Below are positions 44,164-53,396 of a DNA stretch of 61,112 bases, piece after piece. The notes under the pieces were generated by a model, which worked only from the letters and a program-made list of their open reading frames with translations, did no database searches and was not told the DNA's origin. The stretch is from Lachnospira sp. UBA4285. Its GTDB lineage: Bacteria > Bacillota > Clostridia > Lachnospirales > Lachnospiraceae. The stretch lies in the NCBI GenBank assembly GCA_002394965.1, contig DGVL01000088.1:1-61112 (forward strand), in the 5' to 3' direction. Position numbers and translations under genes: made by a program. The stretch's first letter is position 1; every line of letters begins with the position of its first letter.

Positions 44164-45789
44164 ATGATGCGGCCTGAGCGAGTGGACAGAAAGACGAAGA
44201 TTCAAAGATTTCCGCTTTTTGCCACTGGGTCACTCGCGGCGATTCTGGCACTCTTCGCGGCACTTACCGGCCGGCTTGACGGACACACAGTGGCGGGGGC
44301 CTGTTTCTGGTACGCACTCGTCATGGCGGTATATGAATTCCGACCCGGATCCTGGGTGAATTCGTTTCCGGCTTCGGAATACAGTTCGCGACACACCTGT
44401 CTCACGCTTGCAGCCGAGATCCTGCTTATACTCGCCTGCATCCTGCCGATGTCCCTTTCGCCGATCTGGAACGGTGAAGTGCCCGATCACCGAAACGAAT
44501 ATGAGGTGATGGCGGATTCGCTTCTGGAAGGCCATCTGTATCTGGACTATGATGACATCGATCCGAAGCTTCTGACGATGGAGAATCCGTATGATCCGGA
44601 GGCGCGCAAAGCCGCTGGCGTCAGCGTGCACTGGGATCACGCCTGGTACAACGGGCATTATTATATGTACTTCGGCGTCGTGCCGGCTGTTCTGACGTTT
44701 CTGCCGTATCGGATTCTCACCGGACACGCCCTGACAACCTATCACGCGACTCAGCTGTATGTGATGCTGATGATTCTGGGCTTTTTTGCGCTGTTTCAGG
44801 AACTTGCAGACCGCTTTTACAAAAGACTGCCCTTCGGAACGTATCTGCTGCTGTCTGCTGCGTCTGGCGCCATCAGCTCCTGGTACTGTGCCGAGGCACC
44901 GGCGCTGTACTGCACCGCGATATCGGCGGGACTCTGCCTTCAGGTCTGGAGTATTTATTTTTTCGCGCGCGCTGCATTCACCATAAAAGCGGGAAAGAAG
45001 CGCGTCAGATGGGCGGTGCTTGGCGCGCTGCTCGGCAGTCTTGCCTTCGGGTGCCGGCCGCCGGTGGCCCTCGGGAATCTGCTTGCCCTTGGGATGCTTG
45101 TCCCCTGCCTTAAGGGGCATCGGCCATCTGCGAGGTTTTTCAAAGCGCTTTTCACCGTGTTTCTTCCTTATATACTGGTGGGGGCAGCTCTGATGTGGTA
45201 CAACTATGCGCGCTTTGACAATCCGTTTGAGTTTGGCCAGACGTATCAGATGACGGTGGCAGACCAGCACTTGTATTCGACTGCGTCTTTCAGACTTGCC
45301 CCCGGGAAGGCACTGCAGGCTATCACCGGGAATTTCTTTGGCTTCGGAGGGGTGTCCGATACGTTTCCGTATATATCCTTTTCCGGCGCGTTCCTGAATT
45401 TCCCTGTCTTCTTTCTTGTTCTGAACCTGCTTGACCGGGACGTGCTGCGGGGCGTGAGAAAGGACGGCCTTTCGGGAACACTTCTGTGCCTGGCTGTGAC
45501 GCCTCTGCTCGTGACGGCACTTGATGCCGCCTGGACGCCATTCCTGATGGAGCGGTACCGGCTGGATATCTATTATCTTCTTTCCATCCTGACCTTTACC
45601 GCGGTGGCGGCGGCCCACCGGGACAAGGAAGAAAGAGGCGCCCGCCGGGTGCTCTGGGCAGCCGATATTCTGGGCGTTTTAGCGCTCCTGGGTTCTTTCC
45701 TGCTGTTTCTGGTGCCCAACGACTGTAATATCGCCGCGCTGTATCCGGAAATATCCGATTCGATGCGGCGCATCATTCTCTTTTTCTGA
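44164..45789 (+). CDS. Polytopic membrane protein, possible GT-C-type glycosyltransferase
   Basis: A 541-residue protein with roughly ten to twelve hydrophobic segments. The first large extracellular loop (about 110-165) carries DHRNEYEVMADSLLEGHLYL and HWDHAWYNGHYYMYFG, a layout resembling lipid-linked-sugar GT-C enzymes, where acidic residues in this loop are catalytic. I cannot assign a specific family. ATG 44164 follows AAAGGAG by six bases; TTG and GTG codons just before it are alternatives. A terminator follows, and the division cluster begins after it. Confidence 0.6.
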   Translation: MMRPERVDRKTKIQRFPLFATGSLAAILALFAALTGRLDGHTVAGACFWYALVMAVYEFRPGSWVNSFPASEYSSRHTCLTLAAEILLILACILPMSLSPIWNGEVPDHRNEYEVMADSLLEGHLYLDYDDIDPKLLTMENPYDPEARKAAGVSVHWDHAWYNGHYYMYFGVVPAVLTFLPYRILTGHALTTYHATQLYVMLMILGFFALFQELADRFYKRLPFGTYLLLSAASGAISSWYCAEAPALYCTAISAGLCLQVWSIYFFARAAFTIKAGKKRVRWAVLGALLGSLAFGCRPPVALGNLLALGMLVPCLKGHRPSARFFKALFTVFLPYILVGAALMWYNYARFDNPFEFGQTYQMTVADQHLYSTASFRLAPGKALQAITGNFFGFGGVSDTFPYISFSGAFLNFPVFFLVLNLLDRDVLRGVRKDGLSGTLLCLAVTPLLVTALDAAWTPFLMERYRLDIYYLLSILTFTAVAAAHRDKEERGARRVLWAADILGVLALLGSFLLFLVPNDCNIAALYPEISDSMRRIILFF

Positions 45790-45833
45790 TATTTTATTTT
45801 ATCTGCGGCGGATGTGCCGCCATACCACGAGAC

Positions 45834-45872
45834 TGCTGCGGGAGGGAATTGACCTTTCCGCAGCATATTTTT
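45834..45872 (+). terminator. Intrinsic terminator upstream of the division cluster
   Basis: TGCTGCGG (45834-45841) pairs with CCGCAGCA (45858-45865) and is followed by TATTTTTG. It isolates mraZ from the upstream gene. Confidence 0.7.
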
Positions 45873-45880
45873 GTACTCTC

Positions 45881-45909
45881 TTGAATTCAGGGGGGATTTA
45901 GGGTAATAT
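45881..45909 (+). promoter_or_regulatory. Predicted mraZ promoter
   Basis: -35 TTGAAT (45881-45886), a 17-base spacer and -10 TAATAT (45904-45909). MraZ-box-like repeats lie immediately downstream. Confidence 0.45.
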
Positions 45910-45917
45910 TGGCATTG

Positions 45918-45955
45918 AAAGTGGCGAATTTTACCACAAAGTGTAATTTTGTGGG
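45918..45955 (+). promoter_or_regulatory. MraZ-box-like direct repeats
   Basis: AAAGTGG (45918-45924), AAAGTGT (45938-45944) and TTTGTGG (45948-45954) are direct GTG-centred repeats 20 and 10 bases apart, just after the predicted -10. MraZ is known to repress its own operon by binding such repeats. Confidence 0.5.
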
Positions 45956-45974
45956 GGATCGGAGGCGACGCGTC

Positions 45975-46412
45975 ATGTTTATGGGACAATACAATCATAA
46001 TCTTGACGCGAAGGGACGGCTGATCGTCCCGGCCAGACTCCGGGAGCCGCTGGGAGAGCACGCATTTGTCACGAAAGGGTTGGACGGCTGCCTGTTTGTG
46101 TACACAGAGAGCGACTGGAAGGCCTTTGAGGAAAAGCTGGGGAAGCTGCCGATCACGAGTCCTGACGCGCGCCAGTTCGCGAGATTTTTCCTGGCAGGCG
46201 CAGCGGACTGCGAGTTTGACAAGCAGGGGCGTATTCTGATTCCGCAGGTCCTGCGGGATTACGCGGACCTGAAGAAAGAAGTCGTTCTCGTGGGCGTCGC
46301 GAGCCGGATTGAGATATGGAGCGGGCAGCGCTGGAATGAGCGCGAGGCGGCTTACAACCAGAACATGGATGAAGTGGCCGTGAATCTCGGCAATCTGGGA
46401 TTCAGCATCTGA
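45975..46412 (+). CDS. mraZ: Transcriptional regulator MraZ
   Basis: A 145-residue AbrB-like DNA-binding protein, first gene of the division/cell-wall cluster. The start MFMGQYNHNLDAKGRLIVPA is the typical family N-terminus, and a second DxxGR copy, FDKQGRILIPQVLR, follows at about residue 80. GGAGG (45961-45965) fixes ATG 45975. rsmH follows 12 bases later. Confidence 0.96.
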   Translation: MFMGQYNHNLDAKGRLIVPARLREPLGEHAFVTKGLDGCLFVYTESDWKAFEEKLGKLPITSPDARQFARFFLAGAADCEFDKQGRILIPQVLRDYADLKKEVVLVGVASRIEIWSGQRWNEREAAYNQNMDEVAVNLGNLGFSI

Positions 46413-46424
46413 TCGGAGAACAGA

Positions 46425-47390
46425 ATGGAATTTAAACACACGCCGGTCCTGCTGAAGGAAGTGCTCGAAAACCTGAACATCCGTCCGGACGGCATCTATG
46501 TGGACGGGACGCTCGGAGGCGCTGGTCACGCTGAGGAGATTGTGAAGCGGCTCGGAGAGGGCGGACGTCTGATCGGAATCGATCAGGACGCGGACGCCAT
46601 CCGCGCGGCGAAGGACAGGCTGGCTTCGTACAAAGAGAAGGTGAGCATCTTCCGAAGTAATTATGAGAGCTTCGCGGACGTGCTCAGTCAGGCTGGGGTG
46701 GAGCGGGTCGATGGATTTCTGCTGGACCTTGGCGTCTCTTCGTATCAGCTGGATACAGCAGAGCGAGGCTTTTCCTACAGTGTCAACGCTCCGCTTGACA
46801 TGCGGATGGACGACCGGCAGAGCCGGACGGCGGCCGACATCGTCAACACATATTCCAGAAAGGAACTCACGAGGATTCTTCGGGAGTACGGGGAGGAGCG
46901 CTTCGCGCCGCAGATCGCAGCCGGCATTGAAAAGGCGAGACAGAAAGCGCCGCTCACGACAACATTTGAACTGGATGACGTGATCCGGGACTCGATTCCC
47001 GCAAGATTCCGGGAGCACGGCGGACATCCGGCCAAGCGGACGTTCCAGGCGATTCGGATCGAGCTGAACCGCGAGCTGGAGGTTCTGCAGGATTCCATCG
47101 GAGCCATGATCGACAGCCTGAACGAGGGCGGAAGGATCTGTATCATCACCTTCCACTCGCTGGAAGACCGGATCGTCAAGAACGCATTTAAGAAAGCGCA
47201 GGATCCCTGCACATGCCCGCCGGATTTCCCCGTGTGTGTGTGCGGCCAGATTTCAAAGGGACACATAATAACCCGGAAGCCGATTCTTCCGGGCGAAGAA
47301 GAGCAGGAGATAAACCCGAGATCCAGAAGCGCGAAGCTGCGGGTCTTTGAGAGGAAGACAGGGACGACAGGAAAATGGCAGAAAGAATGA
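46425..47390 (+). CDS. rsmH: 16S rRNA (cytosine1402-N4)-methyltransferase RsmH
   Basis: A 321-residue SAM-dependent methyltransferase acting on the small ribosomal subunit near the decoding site. HTPVLLKEVLENLNIRPDG and the SAM loop VDGTLGGAGHAEEI are diagnostic, as are DLGVSSYQLD and the C-terminal ITFHSLEDRIVK and CTCPPDFPVC. It overlaps the ftsL-like start by 16 bases. Confidence 0.97.
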   Translation: MEFKHTPVLLKEVLENLNIRPDGIYVDGTLGGAGHAEEIVKRLGEGGRLIGIDQDADAIRAAKDRLASYKEKVSIFRSNYESFADVLSQAGVERVDGFLLDLGVSSYQLDTAERGFSYSVNAPLDMRMDDRQSRTAADIVNTYSRKELTRILREYGEERFAPQIAAGIEKARQKAPLTTTFELDDVIRDSIPARFREHGGHPAKRTFQAIRIELNRELEVLQDSIGAMIDSLNEGGRICIITFHSLEDRIVKNAFKKAQDPCTCPPDFPVCVCGQISKGHIITRKPILPGEEEQEINPRSRSAKLRVFERKTGTTGKWQKE

Positions 47391-47836
47391 CGAGACAGAT
47401 GTATATCGGCGGAAGCGCGGCGCCAAAGCCGCTCGCGCAGCCGGACCGCAGGACGGGGACTTCTACCAGACAGTATACGACTCTGCACAGCCGGTATGTC
47501 AGGCGCGTCAATGCGTTCAATTTCCTGTACACACTGGCAGTCATCGGTGTGGTGGCAGTGATTTTCACATTCTGTGTATCGTATCTCAGGACAAGGGCCG
47601 CCATGCAGGCCAACGAGGCCAAGATCGCCAGTCTTCAGGCACAGCTTTCTTCGCTCACCTCGGAGAATGACGACGAAGCCATGAAACTTTCGGCCAATGT
47701 CGATTACCAGGAGATCTACCGGGTGGCCACGGAGGAACTCGGCATGACATATCCGACCGGGGGACAGGTTGTTGAATACAGCGCGGGGGACAGTGAATAT
47801 GTCGAACAGTACAGCGATGTTCCGACTTCAAAATGA
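47375..47836 (+). CDS. ftsL: FtsL-like septum protein
   Basis: A 153-residue single-pass membrane protein. A cytoplasmic N-terminal segment (about 1-48) precedes one transmembrane helix (about 50-70, FLYTLAVIGVVAVIFTFCV). A short coiled-coil region (ANEAKIASLQAQLSSLTSEN) and an extracytoplasmic tail follow. Sequence conservation in FtsL is low; the call rests on topology and position between rsmH and the penicillin-binding protein gene. Confidence 0.82.
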   Translation: MAERMTRQMYIGGSAAPKPLAQPDRRTGTSTRQYTTLHSRYVRRVNAFNFLYTLAVIGVVAVIFTFCVSYLRTRAAMQANEAKIASLQAQLSSLTSENDDEAMKLSANVDYQEIYRVATEELGMTYPTGGQVVEYSAGDSEYVEQYSDVPTSK

Positions 47837-47870
47837 TATGTGAAGCGCAGGGAGACTTAAGGACTGAACC

Positions 47871-49826
47871 ATGACAGATATCCGCGGCAGAAATCCGAAT
47901 AAAAAGAAGGCAGTGCGAAGACGGACGTACGAAAAGTCTGCGGCTGCCTTCTTTCTTACTGTTGCGCTGCTGTTCACCCTGGTCGTGCGGATCGGCTGCA
48001 TCAACGTCACCAAAGGCAGCGCCTACTCGAAAATCGTGCTGAATCATCAGGCGTACACATCGGAGACTCTGACGGCAAAGCGCGGCGAGATTGTCGACAG
48101 GAACGGCACAATTCTGGCGTACAGCGAGAAAGTCTACAATCTCATCATCGATCCGGCAGCTATCCTGTCTGACGCAGCGTATGTAGAACCGACGATCAAG
48201 GCACTCACGGAACAGTTCCCACAGCTCTCCGCGTCGGACATCCGCCAGGTTCTCGCGGATTATCCGGATTCAAAGTACCGCAAGATTCTCACGAAACTGA
48301 CGGAGAGTGAGATCGCCGGGATGAATGCGATCCTGGCGGACACGGCTGACAACCCGAATGTCACAGGCATCTACTTTGAGACCACCTATCAGCGCGAGTA
48401 TCCGTTTGACACGCTGGCATGCGACACCATCGGATATGCGGACTCCGGCGGCGGGGAACTGGGGCTGGAGAGATGGTATGACAGCGAACTGACCGGGACC
48501 AGTGGTCAGACGTACAACTACGTGAATGAGGACCTGGATTCCGAGGAGGCGACACAGCCGGCCAGGGACGGTCTGACGGTTGTCACGACAATTGACTATC
48601 AGATTCAGTCGATCATCGACAACTACCTGGTGGAATACAACAATAACTCGCCGGCCAAGGGAATGGCGGTCATTGCGATGAACCCGAACAATGGCGAGAT
48701 TCTGGCGATGTCCAACTGGCCGTTCTTCAATCTGAACAGCCCGCGCGACCTGAGCGGCGCCTACACGCAGGAAGAGATCGACGCGATGAGCGAGGATGAA
48801 ACGCTGACGGCGCTGAACGAGCTGTGGAACAATTACGCGGTCTCACAGATCTATGAACCCGGTTCGACCTTCAAATCGATCACGGTGGCATCAGCCCTCG
48901 AGGAGAATCTGGTGAGTGAGAGCAGCCATTATTACTGCAGCGGCGCAAAGCAGGTGGAGGATTATTTTATCAAGTGCGTCGCCTACAGCGAAGGCGGACA
49001 CGGAAGCCTGACGCTTGAGGAAGGCCTTGGCTATTCCTGCAATGTCGAGCTGATGGACATCGGAGAGTCGCTCGGGGCCGAGAAGATGCGCAAGCATCAG
49101 GACGACTTCGGATTCGGATCCAAGACAGGAATCGACCTGCCCAGCGAGGAGCGCGGACTTGTGAAGGACGCCGATACCATGGATGCGGTCGATGTTGCGA
49201 CCAATTCCTTCGGGCAGAACATCAGCGTCACCATGGTGCAGATGGCGTCGGCGTACGCCTCCATGATAAATGGCGGCAGCTACTACAAACCGCATCTGGT
49301 GAAGGCTTTTGAGAACTCTTCGGGCGACACGGTGCAGACTGTCGCACCGACGCTGGTGCGCCGCACGGTGACGGAGGAGACTTCGGAGACGATGCGCAAA
49401 TTCCTGGAAGACGCTGTCACGGTGTATGGTGTTCAGGAGATGAAAGTGCCGGGATACCGCATCGGAGGCAAGACAGGAACCGCGCAGAAGATCCCGCGCA
49501 CGGATCTGAAGTGGGTGACCTCGGCGATAAGCTTTGTGCCGGCTGACAACCCGTCCTTTCTGCTGTATGTTGTAATCGACGAGGAGAACGGGACCAGCGG
49601 AACGACGGAGGCAAACAGCAACGAGGCACAGCACATCACGCGGACGCTCTATCAGAGACTGCTGCCGTATCTGGGAATTGAATACAGCGCTGAAGTTGAG
49701 GCACAGCAGACGGCAGCGCTCGAGCAGGTGAATCAGAGTAAGGTGTCGATCAGCTCAGAATCGGCAATTGATTCGCCGCAGAGCTCCACGGCCGACACGA
49801 CCAATGCCGAATATGAGGCCGGATAG
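47871..49826 (+). CDS. Class B penicillin-binding protein (FtsI/PBP2-like transpeptidase)
   Basis: A 651-residue peptidoglycan transpeptidase for septal wall synthesis. One transmembrane helix near residues 25-45 anchors a dimerisation domain and the transpeptidase domain. The catalytic triads are intact: STFK with Ser332, SCN at 389-391, and KTGT at 534-537. No PASTA repeats are present; the tail after about 575 is Gln/Ser-rich. It sits between ftsL and murD, where mraY would be expected to follow but does not. Confidence 0.94.
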   Translation: MTDIRGRNPNKKKAVRRRTYEKSAAAFFLTVALLFTLVVRIGCINVTKGSAYSKIVLNHQAYTSETLTAKRGEIVDRNGTILAYSEKVYNLIIDPAAILSDAAYVEPTIKALTEQFPQLSASDIRQVLADYPDSKYRKILTKLTESEIAGMNAILADTADNPNVTGIYFETTYQREYPFDTLACDTIGYADSGGGELGLERWYDSELTGTSGQTYNYVNEDLDSEEATQPARDGLTVVTTIDYQIQSIIDNYLVEYNNNSPAKGMAVIAMNPNNGEILAMSNWPFFNLNSPRDLSGAYTQEEIDAMSEDETLTALNELWNNYAVSQIYEPGSTFKSITVASALEENLVSESSHYYCSGAKQVEDYFIKCVAYSEGGHGSLTLEEGLGYSCNVELMDIGESLGAEKMRKHQDDFGFGSKTGIDLPSEERGLVKDADTMDAVDVATNSFGQNISVTMVQMASAYASMINGGSYYKPHLVKAFENSSGDTVQTVAPTLVRRTVTEETSETMRKFLEDAVTVYGVQEMKVPGYRIGGKTGTAQKIPRTDLKWVTSAISFVPADNPSFLLYVVIDEENGTSGTTEANSNEAQHITRTLYQRLLPYLGIEYSAEVEAQQTAALEQVNQSKVSISSESAIDSPQSSTADTTNAEYEAG

Positions 49827-49851
49827 GAATCCGGAGAAGAAGGTACGGACA

Positions 49852-51228
49852 ATGGATGAGGATATGGATCTTAAAGGAAAGAAAGTAACCGTTGTTGGCA
49901 CGGGCATCAGCGGAATCGGCGCGGCTAAGCTGCTGATTCATGCGGGCGCCGACGTGCTGCTGTATGACGCGAATCCGGACATCAATCCGCAGGCCGTTCA
50001 GGAAAAGCTGGGCGGAATTAAGCCAAGGCTTCTGACCGGGGAGATGACGGAGGCGGCAGCGGAGGAGACTCAGCTTCTGGTGATCAGCCCCGGCGTCCCG
50101 ATCGACAGCCCGCTGGTGGAGAGATTCCGCACGCAGGGAACACCTGTGTGGGGAGAAATCGAGCTCGCCTGGCATTTCGAGAAGGGAAAGGTCATCGCGA
50201 TCACCGGCACCAATGGAAAGACAACCACGACGGCGCTCACCGGCGCGATTCTTGGCGCGGCGGTGAAGGATACCCTTGTCGTCGGGAATATCGGCCGCTC
50301 TTATACCGGCGAGGTTTTAAAAACAAACAGCGGCTCTGTGACGGTTGCGGAGATCAGCAGCTTTCAGCTGGAGAGTATCCGGACATTTCATCCGGTGATC
50401 AGCGCGATCCTGAATATCACACCGGACCACCTTGACCGCCATCACACCATGGAGTGCTATGCGCAGACGAAGGAAAAGATCTGCATGAACGAGGGGGCTG
50501 GCGATGCGGTTGTTCTCAACTACGATGATGAGCGCCTCAGAGAGTTCGGCAGCGCAAAGTCAGATGTCCGGGTCGTGTGGTTTGCAAGAAAGTCGATCCC
50601 CCCGAAGGGCGAGTTTGCTTATCTGAAGGGCGATGAGATCTGGCTCGGCGAGGACGGTGCTCTCACCCGGAATTATATGAATGTCCATGACATGAAACTG
50701 ATCGGAGCCCACAATTACGAGAATGTGATGGCGGCGATCTGCATGGCAAGGCTCTGGGGCGTTGCCGATGATGTCATCCGCGAAGAGATCCGGAACTTCA
50801 AGGCGGTAGAACACCGCATCGAGTACGTCCGGGAGAAGGATGGAGTTGTGTATTACAACGACTCCAAGGGAACGAATCCGGATGCCTCCATCAAGGCGAT
50901 CGAGGCGATGAACCGGCCGACCGTTCTGATCGGCGGAGGCTTTGATAAACAGCTCGCATTCGACGACTATGTGGAGGCCTTCGGGGATAAGGTGAAGGTC
51001 CTTGTCGTGCTGGGACAGACGGCCGACAAGCTCGAGGCGTGTGCAAAAGCCCACGGATTTGAGAACGTAATTCACGCGAAGGACATGAAGGAGTGCGTGA
51101 AGATCTGTGCCAGAGAGGCGAAACCGGGATTCGCGGTGCTGCTCTCCCCTGCCTGTGCGAGCTGGGGGATGTTTGACAACTATGAACAGCGCGGCCGCAT
51201 CTTCAAGAAATATGTAAACGAGCTGTGA
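49852..51228 (+). CDS. murD: UDP-N-acetylmuramoylalanine--D-glutamate ligase
   Basis: A 458-residue Mur ligase adding D-glutamate to UDP-MurNAc-L-Ala in the cytosol. GTGISGIGAAKLL is the N-terminal UDP-binding fold, TGTNGKTTTTALTG the ATP P-loop with Lys123, and LIGGGFDKQLAFDDY the MurD-specific C-terminal motif. ATG 49852 follows AAGAAGG; the open frame upstream lies within the penicillin-binding protein gene and is ignored. Confidence 0.97.
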   Translation: MDEDMDLKGKKVTVVGTGISGIGAAKLLIHAGADVLLYDANPDINPQAVQEKLGGIKPRLLTGEMTEAAAEETQLLVISPGVPIDSPLVERFRTQGTPVWGEIELAWHFEKGKVIAITGTNGKTTTTALTGAILGAAVKDTLVVGNIGRSYTGEVLKTNSGSVTVAEISSFQLESIRTFHPVISAILNITPDHLDRHHTMECYAQTKEKICMNEGAGDAVVLNYDDERLREFGSAKSDVRVVWFARKSIPPKGEFAYLKGDEIWLGEDGALTRNYMNVHDMKLIGAHNYENVMAAICMARLWGVADDVIREEIRNFKAVEHRIEYVREKDGVVYYNDSKGTNPDASIKAIEAMNRPTVLIGGGFDKQLAFDDYVEAFGDKVKVLVVLGQTADKLEACAKAHGFENVIHAKDMKECVKICAREAKPGFAVLLSPACASWGMFDNYEQRGRIFKKYVNEL

Positions 51229-51247
51229 TGTTCAGCGGGGGAGTGCG

Positions 51248-52444
51248 ATGGCGGAAAAAAAGATGACCCGGAGCCGCAGGCGGGCACAGAAAATCAAATA
51301 TCCGAAATCCTTTGATTACACTCTGCTTTTCCTGCTGGTCTTCATCATCGGATTTGGCCTGGTCATGATCTGCTCGACGAGTTCGTACTCTGCCATGATC
51401 AAATATGGCGATGCGCTCTATTACTTCAAACGCCAGCTCGCCTTCACGTTCATCGGCACCGGGGCGATGATGCTGTTCTATTTTCTGGGATATTACTGGG
51501 TCAACCGGCTCGGGAGGCTCGTATATGGCATCGGCGTCCTTATGATGCTGCTGCTTCCGTTCCTGGGCACCGAATCACACGGCGCGAAGCGCTGGATTTA
51601 TATCGGATCTGTCAGCATTCAGCCGGCGGAAATCCTGAAATTCGGTGTCATCTGCTACGGCGCGTGGAAGATCGCCAGTGCCGGCGGAGTCCTGAAAGGC
51701 AGAAAAAATATCTTCAAATTCATGATGAGTGACGCAGCAGTGCCTGCCCTGATTGTATATATGCTCTCGAAGAACCTGAGCTCCGGTATCATCGTGTTCT
51801 TGATCGGTATGTTCCTCTGCTTTCTGGCGACTCCGCAGATTAAGAAATGGGTCCTCGCGATCGTGTCGCTTGTCGGTGCGTCGGGCCTGCTAGTATTTGG
51901 CATTGCGCATCTGCCGACAGGTAATGGCGGAAGCTTCCGGGTGCAGCGCATAATCACCTGGCTGCACCCGGAGTCGGATCTGACCGGAACCGGCTATCAG
52001 ACCATTCAGGCGTTGTATGCGATCGGATCGGGTGGCTTTTTCGGGAAAGGCCTCGGAAAATCGCTGCAGAAACTCGGCTATGTCCCGGAATCGCAGAACG
52101 ACATGATTTTCTCCATCATCTGTGAGGAACTTGGAATTTTCGGCGCCGTCTGCGTAATTGTTGTATTTGCCGCGCTTTTGTACCATATCTGGGATGTCGC
52201 ATACAATGCCAAGGATTCCCTCGGGTTCTACCTGTGTATGGGCGTCTTCGCACAGGTCGCCATACAGGTGATCCTGAATATTGCCGTTGTGACCAATCTG
52301 ATCCCCAACACGGGCGTATCGCTGCCGTTCATCAGTTACGGCGGAAGCTCGGCGGCGCTTCTCATGGCAGAATTCGGACTGGTGCTGGCTGTCTCGAGAA
52401 AGACATACGAGGCGGCGGCGAAGGAAGAAGGGCAGCGGCCATGA
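51248..52444 (+). CDS. ftsW: Septal peptidoglycan glycosyltransferase FtsW
   Basis: A 398-residue SEDS-family protein with ten predicted transmembrane segments. SEDS hallmarks are visible: GAKRWIYIGSVSIQPAEILK, GTGYQTIQALYAIGSGGFFG, ESQNDMIFSIICEELG and NTGVSLPFISYGGSS. It polymerises lipid II together with the class B penicillin-binding protein. Its stop overlaps the ftsQ start (ATGA at 52441). Confidence 0.96.
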   Translation: MAEKKMTRSRRRAQKIKYPKSFDYTLLFLLVFIIGFGLVMICSTSSYSAMIKYGDALYYFKRQLAFTFIGTGAMMLFYFLGYYWVNRLGRLVYGIGVLMMLLLPFLGTESHGAKRWIYIGSVSIQPAEILKFGVICYGAWKIASAGGVLKGRKNIFKFMMSDAAVPALIVYMLSKNLSSGIIVFLIGMFLCFLATPQIKKWVLAIVSLVGASGLLVFGIAHLPTGNGGSFRVQRIITWLHPESDLTGTGYQTIQALYAIGSGGFFGKGLGKSLQKLGYVPESQNDMIFSIICEELGIFGAVCVIVVFAALLYHIWDVAYNAKDSLGFYLCMGVFAQVAIQVILNIAVVTNLIPNTGVSLPFISYGGSSAALLMAEFGLVLAVSRKTYEAAAKEEGQRP

Positions 52445-53211
52445 AGAAGAAAGTGGTGATTCCCGTCATACTGGCTGCGCTGGTCGCATCCGCCGCCGTC
52501 TTTACGTACTGTATGCGGATCGACAAGGTCGTATATACCGGCAACACGCAGTATGACGAGAGCTGGCTCACCCGGACGATATTCGGTGGGCTTGCGCCGA
52601 ACCGTCTGACGTACTATCTGTTTCACCGCACGCATGCTTCGATCCCGGAGGTGGAAAAGTATGACGTGCAGTTCACCGGGAACGAGGCGGAAGTGACGGT
52701 GAGCGAAAAGACGAAGATTGGCTATATACGGTACATGGGCGCGAACCTGTACTTTGACCGCTACGGCACGATCGTCGAGAGCACCGATGCGGTCTATGAA
52801 AACATTCCGGAGATCACAGGGCTGTCGTTTGATTCCCTGATTGTAGGCCAGCTGATTGACACGCAGCAGGAACTGACACTGAATTCTGTGCTCACGTTCT
52901 CGCAGAGCCTCTCCGAGTACAACCTGCCGGTTTCACGGGCGGACTTCACGGACACCGGCGACATAGTCCTGACGATGAAGAATGTCTCGGTGCAGCTCGG
53001 GACGACCGAGCACCTTCCGGACAAGCTCTTTCAGCTGAATGCGCTGTATCCGAAACTGAAAGATCTTTCCGGCACGCTGTATCTGGCTTCGTATGACGGC
53101 ACACAGGAGCGGATCATCTTCCGGGACAGCACCAGGACGGCCACAGAGACGGCAGATGAGGGGCCACAGGCAAATGATTCCATATTGGAAACAGATGCGT
53201 CTGACGGATAA
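52441..53211 (+). CDS. ftsQ: FtsQ/DivIB-like cell division protein
   Basis: A 256-residue bitopic protein: a short basic start, one transmembrane helix (about 3-22), then a POTRA-type domain beginning IDKVVYTGNTQYDESWLTRT and a beta domain. It scaffolds FtsL and the septal synthase. The start overlaps the ftsW stop as ATGA, giving translational coupling. No murG lies between ftsW and this gene. The last 30 residues are Thr/Asp-rich and unassigned. Confidence 0.85.
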   Translation: MKKKVVIPVILAALVASAAVFTYCMRIDKVVYTGNTQYDESWLTRTIFGGLAPNRLTYYLFHRTHASIPEVEKYDVQFTGNEAEVTVSEKTKIGYIRYMGANLYFDRYGTIVESTDAVYENIPEITGLSFDSLIVGQLIDTQQELTLNSVLTFSQSLSEYNLPVSRADFTDTGDIVLTMKNVSVQLGTTEHLPDKLFQLNALYPKLKDLSGTLYLASYDGTQERIIFRDSTRTATETADEGPQANDSILETDASDG

Positions 53212-53322
53212 ACCCTTGAGAAAACCGCAAAGAAAGCGGAAGCCTGGATACGGGTGACTGGCGTATGCTGGATGAATAAAAATGGAATCTTGAATTGATT
53301 CCAATTTGTCATATTTTCAGGG

Positions 53323-53351
53323 TTGCTTTTTAATTATCTGAATAATATTAT
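53323..53351 (+). promoter_or_regulatory. Predicted ftsZ promoter
   Basis: -35 TTGCTT (53323-53328), a 17-base spacer and -10 TATTAT (53346-53351), in the 185-base gap between ftsQ and ftsZ. It allows ftsZ to be expressed apart from the cluster. Confidence 0.55.
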
Positions 53352-53396
53352 AAGAAAGAGTTTCGAGCTCTTGAGGATGGCAAGGAGGGCATTAAA

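Noticed and set aside
45573..47156. 527-codon open frame antisense across mraZ and rsmH
   Set aside because: It covers three real plus-strand features and has no motif of its own.
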